From Ceratodon purpureus (lineage: Eukaryota > Streptophyta > Bryopsida > Pseudoditrichales > Ditrichaceae), in assembly GCA_014871385.1 (NCBI GenBank), contig CM026433.1:2740474-2804473 (forward strand): 64,000 nucleotides of DNA. Direction: 5' to 3'. Numbering within the stretch: the stretch's first letter is position 1; the number at the start of each line of letters is the position of its first letter. The translations under genes and the position numbers were made by a program. Below are positions 13,055-24,302 of the stretch, piece after piece. The notes under the pieces were generated by a model. The model was not told the DNA's origin. It made no database searches and saw only the letters and a list, made by a program, of their open reading frames with translations.

Positions 13055-13130
13055 TAAACATCTTCGTGCTACTCAATCTAGGCTTAAAAGAAGATGTTTA
13101 ATTTCCATTCTTTGCAGAAAATATGCCGCC
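13055..13130 (-). pseudogene. Second short decayed kinase fragment
   Basis: About 50 bases at 13068-13118 repeat 12621-12673 almost exactly (TTAAAAGAAGATGTTTAATT core). That segment in turn matches the kinase exon near 7755-7800. The copy also sits in a 12-bp inverted repeat (TTAAACATCTTC / GAAGATGTTTAA). Only a fragment survives, with no open frame. Confidence 0.45.
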
Positions 13131-14114
13131 TTAGGTCTATATTCCATTCATGTTGCATTTCCATTCTTACAATTGTAGCCATTTACTATGCGCTATCATA
13201 AGCCATGAATATTTTTATGCTTGTTTGATATTTTGTTCTAGTAAACTAACGCATATGCCAGTGGTAATATCTATAAAAAATATGGTGTTCAAAATAACTA
13301 TTTATTAAAAAAATTGCACATAACTAACGTGATTTATGAAATCATGAGTCTTTTGGTATGTATTGTCTATGTTTGAATGGCTGCATCTTGTATACCTCAA
13401 GTAATACAAGGCTAATCAATTTTCTAACTATATTTGGATATCCTTGGAAAATATAAGTTGACATGAATGATAAGTTGTATATAATCCTATTGTTCAAACA
13501 AATATAGTTTCTTCAAGTTTGCCAAATAATTATTTATAGATTATTTATGGCCCTGGATCTGAAATGTGATTGTAAGAAAAATCCTTAGCCGTCAATAATG
13601 AGCTCAAGGATGATTATAGTTAAAGACTCTCATAATGCTAGAATGTATGTCTAAAAGCCAAGCGCTCAAGTTGGATTGCACATGCTATTGGGCGGATTAA
13701 CACATAGACTATTTTTCAATGAATTTTATTGTGAACCACTTTATAAAGTGAAATAGCTCTTACAGTCCTGCCCAGTGGGCATTGGTCTTGGGTGTAGCAC
13801 AAAAAGGGGCTTCATTTACAGTAGCTCCTCTTGAGCCGATTTTCTTCTTCTTGAAGTGAGACTCACAACAAAGTAGTTGGCATACAAACCCCAGTGCCCA
13901 ACCAATGCAATTTGTGCTGCTATGCAAATGGGAGCTAGAACTATCTATCGTCCTATCCAGACAACGTCAAAGATTTGGAAATGGTCTGTGTTGCAAAATT
14001 AAGTACAAATTTGATTTACTCCTACCAAAACTCACATCTGTTTGGGATTGAATTTCCGTTTCATGTAAACGTTTCTTGACATGCAATAATGATAAGACTA
14101 AAAGTAAGACCACA
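13131..14114. other. Intergenic DNA, 3' side of the S4-domain gene
   Basis: AT-rich, with no recognisable gene. The last few hundred bases before 14115 are probably 3' untranslated region and terminator of the minus-strand S4 gene. Confidence 0.4.
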
Positions 14115-16606
14115 CTACAAGTAACGAGTTAGCTCTACAGCATATCGCCCCTTCTTTGTCATAACGATTTCTCCCACCTGTGATGCAATCCATTTGTAAG
14201 TATTCCCAAATCTTAGAGACTGAATAAGTAAAACAAGTCTCATTCTTAGGTGAAAACACAACAGTTTGATAACTACGATAAGCCAAGCTAAGGTTGAGCG
14301 TACCTGTATCCTTCCTTTCCCACGAACGGACACTACATCTCCAGTCTTCAAAGACATACTAGTCTTTGTTACTTCTTTCCAGTTGACTCTCACTTCTCCA
14401 CTACTGCTCACACAAGATGTCCATTAGGCTCCAGAAGCTAGAAATAATTCATCTCAAAACAACTCACTTCATATTTGCAGTACTAACAAGAAAGAGTAGT
14501 GGCGTATCCTATTTTAAAACCAATACCACGCACCTGATCAGATCAGCTAATTTGGACCGGGACATACGAAAACCAGCACTGGTCAATGCATCAACACGCA
14601 AAGATGCCTCCACTGACTTGAAAGTGTCTACCCTGAAACAGACGTGTGTGTCAGAAACCATCGACAAAGTTCACAAGCCTCAAATTAAAGGAGGGAAATC
14701 TCGCAGAAGACCAACCTTGGTGCTTTAACTTGAAGTGCACTAAGCGGTATAGCTGTGGTTTGTACTGCTACGTTACGAACCTGAATAGACACTTTAAGAA
14801 TCAGTTTACAAAATAGTTGGCAGAAGGATGCGCAAACCAGACAAGTTGAGCTGATCACTTCAAACTCATACAAAGATGCAAGTTCCAGGAGGATTCAAGT
14901 ATTGTAATGCTAAGGTGACAACTCGTACAAGTTGGGCTGAATTAGTAGGTGGACATACCTGCACAAGAGATGACTGAAAGAACTCAATGAGCTCAGGGAC
15001 CACCAAAATCTGGGCTCCTCTCTCTCCCTGCCGATAACAAACGATTGAAACAATCAGGTCATCAGTATGTCGGAAAATTATAGGTAACAAAGTATAGCCG
15101 TCATTGAGAATATCATGAAAAAATCAAATCCTGTTGTTCCCACTAATCCATCCATACTTGTAACAAACAAATCAAAGCAGGGCAGGATAGAACGTCACAA
15201 AAACTTAGAAAGTGCATAAGATACAGACACCTGCATAATAATGTCGCCAACTTTGTCACGGGTGACCCCAGTTCCCAATATCGACCCAAGGAAGTCGCCA
15301 TGGGAAGCAGTTTCAAACATAAAATTTCCAGAAACGCTGTTTCCAATCGCAAACAAGTGCATGATTAGAACTATGGTCACAACATCATCTCTATAATTAC
15401 AACCCTGTAAATTGAGTTCCGGAAAACAGTTTCCGACATTGGAATCTTAGAAATGAAACCAAATACGGTAGAGGCGACACCACAGACCTTAAGGCTGCTA
15501 CTGCTCCGGGATAACCTGCTTCCCCTCCTTCAATACTACCCGCCTCTATGGCCTCTACATGTCCAACTGAAAGCCGGCACCTCTCTGCCTACCCCAATGC
15601 ACCCATCACATTCCACGCTAACGTCATCAACACCATGAAAAGAATCAGTCCACAGAAATACTCACCAGCACTCAACAATGCTCAACGATTAGAGAGAAAT
15701 GTACAAAAGACCAGACAAGGAGCCACAATGCATCAAGGGCTTCGAAGAGTTCGACACAGAGACGGTACCTGGGAATAGCCACCAGAAATCAAAGCACCCA
15801 CATCAGACAGCTTTCGCACTGCCATTAGGGCATCGTTCAACACTGGTGGGGTGAGAAACGCTGAATGTACGACTTCCCATCTATCTGCCGCGCTTCGTGC
15901 CTGTTGTCACAACAATACTCAATCGTCAGAATTCCACTAAAAGAAAGGGAAAAATCAATATTAGAAGCTCACACCATGTGTGAGACTCTACAACAATGTC
16001 CAAAGAGAAGGAGAGATGGAAAAACTATACCAGCTCAAGGACGCGCGCGACATCATCCACATGGCTTTTATCCACACCCATGAGAAGCTGGTTCTTCTCA
16101 TCCCGTGAAAGCACAGCCGCACGACATAGCCCTGTGGAAGTTGAGCGTTCAATTTGCAGGTTGTTTTACAATTCTCGGAGGATTTCAATTCTAGACACCG
16201 CACTCTGTAACAAGCAGTGCAACATCGTCTCTAACTCCTCACTATTGCAACCACTTATTTCAACATCTTCACATCATTCCTCTCAGAAACTTCTCAATTA
16301 GCCAAAGTGCTTCAATTACTACAGCCAAAGTGCTTCAATTACTACAGCCAAAGTGCTCCAACCCCAACAAACCTCACGGAAACAGAGCAATGAGAAACAC
16401 CAAAACCCAATTCAGAAGAAGCACCTACGTTGCAAGCCCACAAGACATGGCTCACCTGCTTTGTGAAGCGAATAGCCATAACGGAGCTTCGGAGCCTGGA
16501 ACACGAGAAGCTGGGGCACAAACCGGAGAGGGTTAACAGCCACGCTACAGAAGTGGGTCGCCATCCTGTTCGCCTGCACTGCACTTGCCATCGCCATTGC
16601 AATCAC
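14115..16606 (-). CDS. S4 RNA-binding domain protein (YlmH-like), probably plastid
   Basis: Ten exons: 16606-16456, 16131-16031, 15900-15769, 15588-15488, 15336-15231, 15027-14959, 14780-14716, 14632-14534, 14403-14304 and 14177-14115. All junctions agree in phase and give 328 aa. The N-terminus (MIAMAMASAVQANRMATHF) is rich in Ala/Ser/Arg and looks like a transit peptide. The middle matches the cyanobacterial/plastid YlmH-like fold (GGYSQAERCRLSVG, SHGDFLGSILGTGVTRDK, GAQILVVPELIEFF). The C-terminus is a typical S4 domain (VEASLRVDALTSAGFRMSRS, VRVNWK, GDVVSVRGKGR). Plant homologues are nuclear-encoded RNA-binding S4 proteins, and bacterial YlmH is linked to ribosome and translation quality control. 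The plastid ribosome role here is inference. The start may be 16606 or the Met at 16597. It is head to head with the CRM gene. Confidence 0.92.
16301..16356. repeat. 23-bp tandem repeat, about 2.4 copies
   Basis: The unit GCCAAAGTGCTTCAATTACT plus three bases starts at 16301, 16324 and 16347. It lies in intron 1 of the S4-domain gene. No function is apparent. Confidence 0.85.
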
Positions 16607-17547
16607 TCACCATCACTGCAACTCCCTAGGCTGCTCTCAACAAAAACCTCATTTGCTCATGCTCTCCAAAAGAGATGAAGTTGATATCCGGTGGTGTTGC
16701 CTTTTCGTCGCCTTCTGGGTGACCATTCTGAAGATTGCAACTGCTTCAGGATGCAGAGACTTGTGCAGAAATCAGTTCATCAGACCGCAGAACCTCCCAG
16801 ACACGCAGAGAATCAGGTATTGGATTTAAACTTGCACTTGTGACTCCTCACGTCAGTGTACCGGTATGCGTAGAGCAGCGATATTCAACATCGAGGGCTT
16901 CAACAGGTAGTTGATTAATCCTATGTCTGGAGAATCCGCTGAAGGGAATTGTTGCAAATTGAACAGGGTTCTAGTTGCCTCACTAGCTCGAGTTCATTTG
17001 AAGAGAGTTGTCTGGTCGTTTTTGGAGGTTGGCAGCAGGTGAAGGAAGTCTGGGAATCAGAATCTCCTCACAGGCAGTGCTTCTCGTGATATCGTGCTAC
17101 AGTCAGCTTCTGCGGTGCTCAGAGAATTCGAGTGCTCATCGTGATTGACTCAAACATTGGAGGTTTTGATCTCACTTTGATCCAGAGGTTTTTCTTAGAA
17201 CGAAGTTGGTTTCAATCCGGTCAAGGTACTAGTTATTCAACTCTCGACTGTGGGTAAGTCTCTCTGCGGAGCTTTTGATTGAGTTTTTCTTCAGGACTTC
17301 ATTTGTACGATAGCCTCGGTCTACATCTCCCATGTTGGCAGGTGCAGGGTTTAGGGTTTATCAGAGAATTTAAGAACATTAGGACGCAAGAGATGCAATT
17401 CATGCTTCTGGAAGCGTTGTAATTAGCGGTACTGATATGCTGCGAGTGTCTTGAATGGCTTTTGCTCAGGGTTAGGATGTAGAGCTCGATGGCCAAGTTG
17501 GGTGGATACTGGTTGTGGTGAAACAGGGGAAGGAGAATTGAGAAGAG
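16607..17547. promoter_or_regulatory. Bidirectional promoter region between two plastid RNA-protein genes
   Basis: The 941 bp separate the start codons of the divergent S4-domain and CRM-domain genes. Both 5' leaders and both promoters must lie here unless there are distant leader exons. I see no other gene. Shared control is an inference from the arrangement. Confidence 0.6.
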
Positions 17548-20500
17548 ATGGCGTTAGGGTTTACGATAAACCCCACGTATAATTCTCTTTGTGGATTAGA
17601 CCTCCCGTGTTTCCACACTTCCTCGTTGGGTAGCCTCATCTCTCACCGCCCAGTTCTGAAACGTGTGCATTTACCGTGGAGATATCACTCTCCTCGCCAG
17701 CCCAGAGTTTCTGTGCATGCGTCTTCCTTATGGAAGCAGCAAGGATCAGTAAATGAAGAATCAAATGAGGGTAACAGTAGCTCTACTTTTGAACTGTCGA
17801 GCGTCTTTATAGATATTCTGAAGCAACGCAGTGAATCTGGCTTTAGCAATGATGTGGTGGAGCTTGAAAGCAATGGAAGCGGAAGTGATTCTTTCGTGCG
17901 GAGACGAGGAGGTGGCTATGTGGAGGATGAAACAGATTATGAGACGAGTGGTTCATCATCTGACATAGAGGTGAGTCCCTTGTTTGTGTGACTTAGGAGG
18001 ATTGTGCATCGTGCAGAAGTTTTGGTGATCGTAGATTAGCTGCTTTTTGGGGGGCATCAAGTGTTGGTTTTTGATGAAATCATTCTGGAATGCTCCAGGG
18101 AGAAGACTGGCTATGGTCTGGTGGAGAACGGAGAGATTCCAGGACGAGGGACTTGGATGAGGATTCTGGACCTTCACGGAACGCTGCAATGGGACACCGG
18201 CGAGGGGATAGATTAGGTGGACCTAAACTGACGATCGCCAAGTCTTATCCGTCTATACCTGCAAAATTTTCGAAGTACACGAGATGGAAGAACGCAAACC
18301 GAGGGCAATCCCGTTCTGTGAAAGTAAAACAACAACTGAAGGAGAACAATTTACAAAACCAGCAGTATTTCAAAGAGAAGTCTGTTTTCTTCAAGGATTT
18401 CGTGTCTCCTGTTATAAAGCCTGAACAGCCGTGCCAGTTTAGCTATTCAGAGCACCCAAGTGTACCTCCTATTGGATTCCGGGAGCCACTATACTCGCCG
18501 TTCGGACCTGAGAACATGGCAAGGCCTTGGACAGGCAAACGCCCTTATGAGCCCAGGAAGGGGATCCCTCACCCAGAATTTGATTCTTTCAAGTTACCAC
18601 CAGCTGCAATGACGAAGGCCAGATTTGTGCAGCCTCCTGGGCCCTTCGTGGAGGGTACAGGTCCGAAACTGGGACGTACAAGGGAGGAGATATTGGGTGA
18701 ACCTTTAAGCAATGATGAGGTACGGGAGCTTGTAGCGGAGGCTTGCGTCGAGCGCCGGCAGCTTGATCTAGGTATATTTCCTAAGTCCTACGGTTTGCCT
18801 TTCCATGCTCTGGTTTAAGTTTCATCATGCAGATATTACCATTCACATGAACCGCTACTCTCAAAATGTAACTCTCTGTAAATCCTAGTTGAGTTGTGAT
18901 TTAGAAACTCTTGTGACCAGGACCGTGCTATTTTTTTACTTCAAGACTTGCAAAGCAGACATCTGAACTTTTCTTGGTTTTATGTTGTACTTGAAGGGAA
19001 GGATGGGCTGACGCATAACATGCTGGATCTTTTGCATAGACATTGGAAGCGACGACGTGTATGTAGAATTAAATGTTATGGCGTACCAACGGTGGACATG
19101 AGCAACCTCTGTCGTGTGATTGAGGTGTGAGACTTCCCTCAATTCAGACCTTCTATTTGGGGAGAGGATCAAGGTTTTACTCATTGTTGGAGAACAAGGC
19201 AATTTATTTATTTTTCAACATACATTCTCATCTTGTTTGAGGATTGCTGCTGTTTGTTGATTTCTGGAGTGTGTGAAGGGAGCAATGAAGGCCGTTTTTT
19301 GGTGCGATTTTCTTCCTTGATACAGGATAAGTCTGGGGGCAAAATAATACGCCGTTCAAAAAGCATGCTCTATGTTTTTCGTGGACGCAACTACAATTGG
19401 GCCACTCGGCCCAAGATTCCATTAATGCTGTGGAAACCACCCGCGCCTGTTTACCCTCCGGTTGTTCAAAGAGTACCCGAAGGTTTGAGTGTAGAAGAAG
19501 CTGAAAACCTGCGAATGTTGGGGCGGCGCGCTCACTGCCTCTGTCGCTTGAGTAAGAATACTAATGCAATTTTTAGTTTTTGAATTGTCAAGGTTGAAAT
19601 CTTCTAATTACATTGTTGGATATGTTGGTCCTAATTATAAATTCTTAAGAACTCGAATAATCTAAGTATGTTTCATTTTGGGTTAAGCCCGATTGATTTT
19701 GAGAATGATTGGATTTTTACTTGCAAGATGTATAGCAGTTTAACACGTCCAGGTTTTGGTTGCAGAGAAGGCTGGGATGTACCAACACCTAGTGAAGATG
19801 GTGAAAGACGCATTTAAAAATGACGAGGTCGTGAAAGTGGACTGCAGGGAGTTAGATAGAAGTGATATGAAGAAAATCGGTGCAAAACTTAGGGTAAACC
19901 TTCATCAATATGAAACCCTCTACATTTTACTAGCATCTTCGTGGTTAAGCGTTTTGCTATCAGATGTGTTATGTTTCAAATTCAATTTGGAGTGATGTCG
20001 TTGGATCCATTTTCGATGTCTGAAAAAACTTCAATTTCAAAGTGCAACTACTCAGCTTCTACTGCTTTGTTTCTCATACTGCTTTCCCCTATTTTCTGAT
20101 CGGTTGAATTTGCCAACCTGACAGGATTTGGTGCCATGTGTGCCCATTTCTTGCGATAGACACTTTATGATGTTGTGGAAAGGATCAAAGCTACACGATG
20201 AAAGTCAGAAGGGGACTGAAGTGGATACCTCTGGTGCTGAGAAGATTGGTAGTCAGGGACACATAGATAGTGAGTTCATACATTATGAACCAAGATCTGA
20301 TTACAAATCTGAAGACAACGAGCTTCAGGAGCAATTGTATGCTAACATGTCTGACACCACAGATCTTACTTCTGAAAAAGAAAGCTCATCAGACTATGAA
20401 GATCGAGTGAATTGTAACACTAATACTCGAGAAACAGCAGACATTAACATTGTACTCGAGGAACCTGAAAAAGCTATAGTAATGGGTGGTGCCAAAAGTG

Positions 20501-23500
20501 GAGACCAAGTTAAGAAGCTCGCCGTTTCTAATGAGACACGGGACATGAATGTCACTGCTGTCCTTGGAAGTGATGAAGCTGTATTGGAATTTGATAGATT
20601 GTGGGAAGAGGCAATTAAATCCACTGAAACGGTGGTGTTGGATGAATCTGAAGCTGGCCTTGAAAATGTCTTGGAGACTGTCGAGAGTCATAAGAGTGAT
20701 AACCAGAGTTGGGAATTCACTTTGAAGTCATGGGACAAGAATCCTTCAGAGCCAGACAATGAATCTTCAGAGAGGGACGAAGGTGTTGACGAAGATGGGA
20801 GTACTTTGGGAACGTGGGAGGTAACAAGATTCTCGACAGGAACAGAAGTAGATGAATACGAGGAAGACGGTGAGCAGCTTGAGGAAATACGTAAAGCTGA
20901 AGAGTCACTGCCATCCTCCTCGACAGATATTACAGTACCGCAAGATGAGTTCAAGAGGCTGTGCGCACTACGGCTGAAAATTAGGGGTTGGATGAAGATC
21001 GGTACACAAGGAATTACCAGGGGCATTGTGAAGTCAATTCACGGCAAGTGGCTCGTCTCTGAAATCGCAAAAGTGAGATGTATTGTACCAGGATGCAACA
21101 TGAGGGAAATCCACGAAGATCTTGAGGTTAGTCATTATCTGTTCAGCTTCTTTTGTGGAATGTTTCCAAAAGATAAAACTAGGAGTGGCATTGTTGAAGA
21201 AATTGTACTTCGGTATTGAGTATGGTTCATCATGTGCCCTCGTTTCTTCGCTAAATAAGTCAATAATCAATAAAAGTGTTTATCTTGGTGGGTTTGACTT
21301 GCAGAGGTTGACTGGTGGGATAGTTATATGGAGGGAGGGACCTGCAGTGGTGATTTATCGAGGAAAGGATTATGTCCCTGGTTGGATGCGCAAGTTTGAG
21401 GAAAGGGAGGAAGCTTACAGAGAGCGACTGCAGTCTCTTGGCTTGGACGAAGATGATGACAGGATGCAAAGAGATGGTGAACTACAGACAAGCAAGATGG
21501 GTGAGATAGACGTTGATGAGCTATTGGATGATTTGGGGCCGGAATATGAAGACTGGACTGAGGGCGGACGCGTGCCAGTTGATGGAGATTTGTTGCTACC
21601 TCCAAATTCGGGATTTAAGAGTCCCTTCAGGCGGCTGCCGTATGGAGTGAGACCTAGACTTACTAACTTTGAAATGACAGAGATGCGCCATCTAGCTAGA
21701 AAACTTCCTCCAGATTTCGTAATTGGTGGGTATTCGCAGACTGCTTCTTTGTTTGAAGAGCGGATTCATCTGTTGCGACGTTTTTCACTGGTTTGTATTG
21801 CAGTTGAATGCGAGGATTTTACAGAGTTTCCAATTCTTTCTGCCTTCTTTGCATTGACATTGGCGTTGATTCTTGTGCATGATTTCCTTCTGACAATCAG
21901 GAAAACGCCGAGGACTTGAAGGGCTGGCCTCGGCTATTGTGAAGCTGTGGGAAAAGAGCGAAACTGCTAAAGTAGTTATGAAGAGGGGTATCTCAAGAAT
22001 CGATAATGATCGTATGACTGCAGAGCTGCTGGTAATTTGATGCTCCCTAGTCTCTGTATTTCATCAGGAGATTTTGGGAAGAATTAGAGAAAAGGTGTGA
22101 CATTGTTGTGGTGTGCAGAGGCTTACTGGAGGAGACTTGATAGCCCGAAACATGAGCTACATTGCGCTTTTTCGGGGGAATGACTTTCTACCACCAGCAG
22201 TTAAGGATACTTTGGAGGAGAATGACCGTGCTGCCACATCACTGCTGGAGGATGAAGAGAGGGCCCGTTTGGCTGGCTTTCGCAATGCAAGTCGAATTAT
22301 TGATGCACCTTTGAAACCCAGGTACCTTGCAATTAGATGAATGAATTCGCTTAATGGGAATTCACATTTTTAGAGGTGACTTGCATTTGTTATTCTGCGC
22401 GGGTTTTTATGATGCTTAGTGGGAGTTCTCATTCTTCTCTGTTCTTTGAACAGCAACGCAGGGACACTAGCAGAGCTGTTGGAAGAGGAGGCCAGATGGA
22501 ATCCCTGGGAAAATAGCATGGATTGTTCTAATCAAATGATTCTTGCACGGAAAGCTGCAAGAGATCAAGCTTTGCAAAGGATGCACAGAATAACCAATGC
22601 TGTGAGTTCGTCTTACTTCATATGTTCCAAGCATCATGTTCTAAAATTACGAGTACTGATGATAAGCTCAAAATTTATGGCTTCTGTTTATATTCGTGGT
22701 ATTAGATGTTCAATTCGCAGCCATGTCCTACATTCTCAGTATTGGACCACAAAACTCAAGCATGTTGTACTGCACTTCTTTTTGGGTGGTTATTGTCGTG
22801 GTATTGTGACCGGCAGTATGGGGCTCATAATGGCTTGATAGAAAGAGCTTACATTCTAGGCATTGTCTACAATATGCCAAGGAATTCATTAGGGTGTTGC
22901 AAATCAGTACCACACCATCTGGATTCAAAATGAGTACGATCTGATTTGGATATCCTGCTGGATGTTTATTCTTCAGGTTTCCCAGAAGATTGCCAGGGCT
23001 GAGAGAGAGCTACAAAATATCAACTTAAAGATGAGGCCTAAAGATCCGATTGTAGATAGGGAGCAAATTTCAGAGGAGGAAATGTATACTCTGCGGAAGA
23101 TCGGGCTGCGTATGAAGCCATTTCTTCTCCTTGGTAAGATATGGTTCCTCGTTGTTTTCTGATGCGCTTCCTTTCTTTGTCATCATCTTCGTGCAAGGCG
23201 TTGCATGTAGATAAAATGTAGTCACTATAGTTGATTTAGATTCTCCTTCCGTTATAATTTTCCTAAGCTTCCAATTTCTTTAGTGGTTTATCACATTTTG
23301 TTAACTGAATATGCTTTTGATTTGTAAACTTCCCGGTTCCTCTCAGGAAGGAGAGAAGTATTTGGTGGAATTATAGAAAACATGCATCTAAACTGGAAAT
23401 GGAGGGAGCTGGTGAAGATTATTGTGAAGAAAAGCTACTTCATGTATCGGGAAAAGGATGAGGTCGACAAAATAGCCAGGATGCTTGAAACTGAGAGTGG

Positions 23501-24302
23501 AGGGATCCTGGTAGGCATTTGCACCATCCCTGTCGGAGCTGCCATCATTGTTTACCGCGGCAAAAATTATCAGCGTCCCATTGATGGGATAAGCCTAGAA
23601 GGCCTCCCCGACGGACTTAGGCCACGTGGTCTGCTCACAAAGAGGCAAGCCTGGCAGCGCTTCAATCAGAAGCGGCGGAAACTGGTACATGTCTTATTTC
23701 ACGAATACGCATTTACATTCTTTGTCACAGTACCAATTTATTTTATTTTTCGACACACAACATTGGCTTTTGTATGTCCTTGGTTTGACACTATATTGTA
23801 GATTGTTAAATCACTAAACATAGTTGTCACTGCGACTGTGATCGGAATACTCAATAACTGGAACATAGCTCATTAACGAAATCTATTGGTTTTCCATTTT
23901 TTGAAGTTGGTGCACATAACAGGAGGTGTTTAGTCATAAGATCATACGTCTATTATCTGAGCTGAATCGTGATGTTGTTACTATCTCTTTTATATTACTG
24001 ACAGTATTTGCGTTTGTTTGGGCTGACAGTCTTTAGAAAGGCATTTAAGAAAGCTGGAGAGGGATTTCGACATCTTACGAACCGATCTGGTATGTCCTTA
24101 GAATCCTCCTGAGAAGTCCTTGGTCTCGTCCTTAAGTAATTGAGCGCGTTGGAGTCGAGCAGTGAGAATATCCCACAGGTTGACTGGTTGCGGTGGTCCA
24201 TTTTCCTAACAATTGCAAACTGGGCTGACTGACCACAAACAGATGAAATTGGAAGAACAGGATATGAACCTAGACAACGAAGGAGGCAATACTGGAGCTT
24301 AA
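17548..24302 (+). CDS. Five-CRM-domain plastid group II intron splicing factor (CAF-CFM3/CRS1 fusion)
   Basis: Fourteen exons: 17548-17970, 18099-18771, 18997-19124, 19326-19551, 19766-19893, 20125-21126, 21305-21725, 21901-22031, 22119-22321, 22454-22601, 22977-23133, 23347-23684, 24030-24089 and 24243-24302. They total 4098 nt, 1365 aa, with every phase consistent. After a transit-like N-terminus, CRM1 (about 345-450: [40 protein letters not shown]) and CRM2 (about 465-560, ending LVPC..MMLWKG) are typical of CRS2-associated factors CAF1/CAF2. A 240-residue acidic linker follows in the same exon. CRM3 (about 798-895: [28 protein letters not shown]), CRM4 (about 985-1090: [25 protein letters not shown]) and CRM5 (about 1195-1300: [32 protein letters not shown]) have the order and sequence of CFM3/CRS1. 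A short coiled coil ends the protein. CAFs normally have two CRM domains and CFM3/CRS1 three, so the join is odd. Confidence 0.92.
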
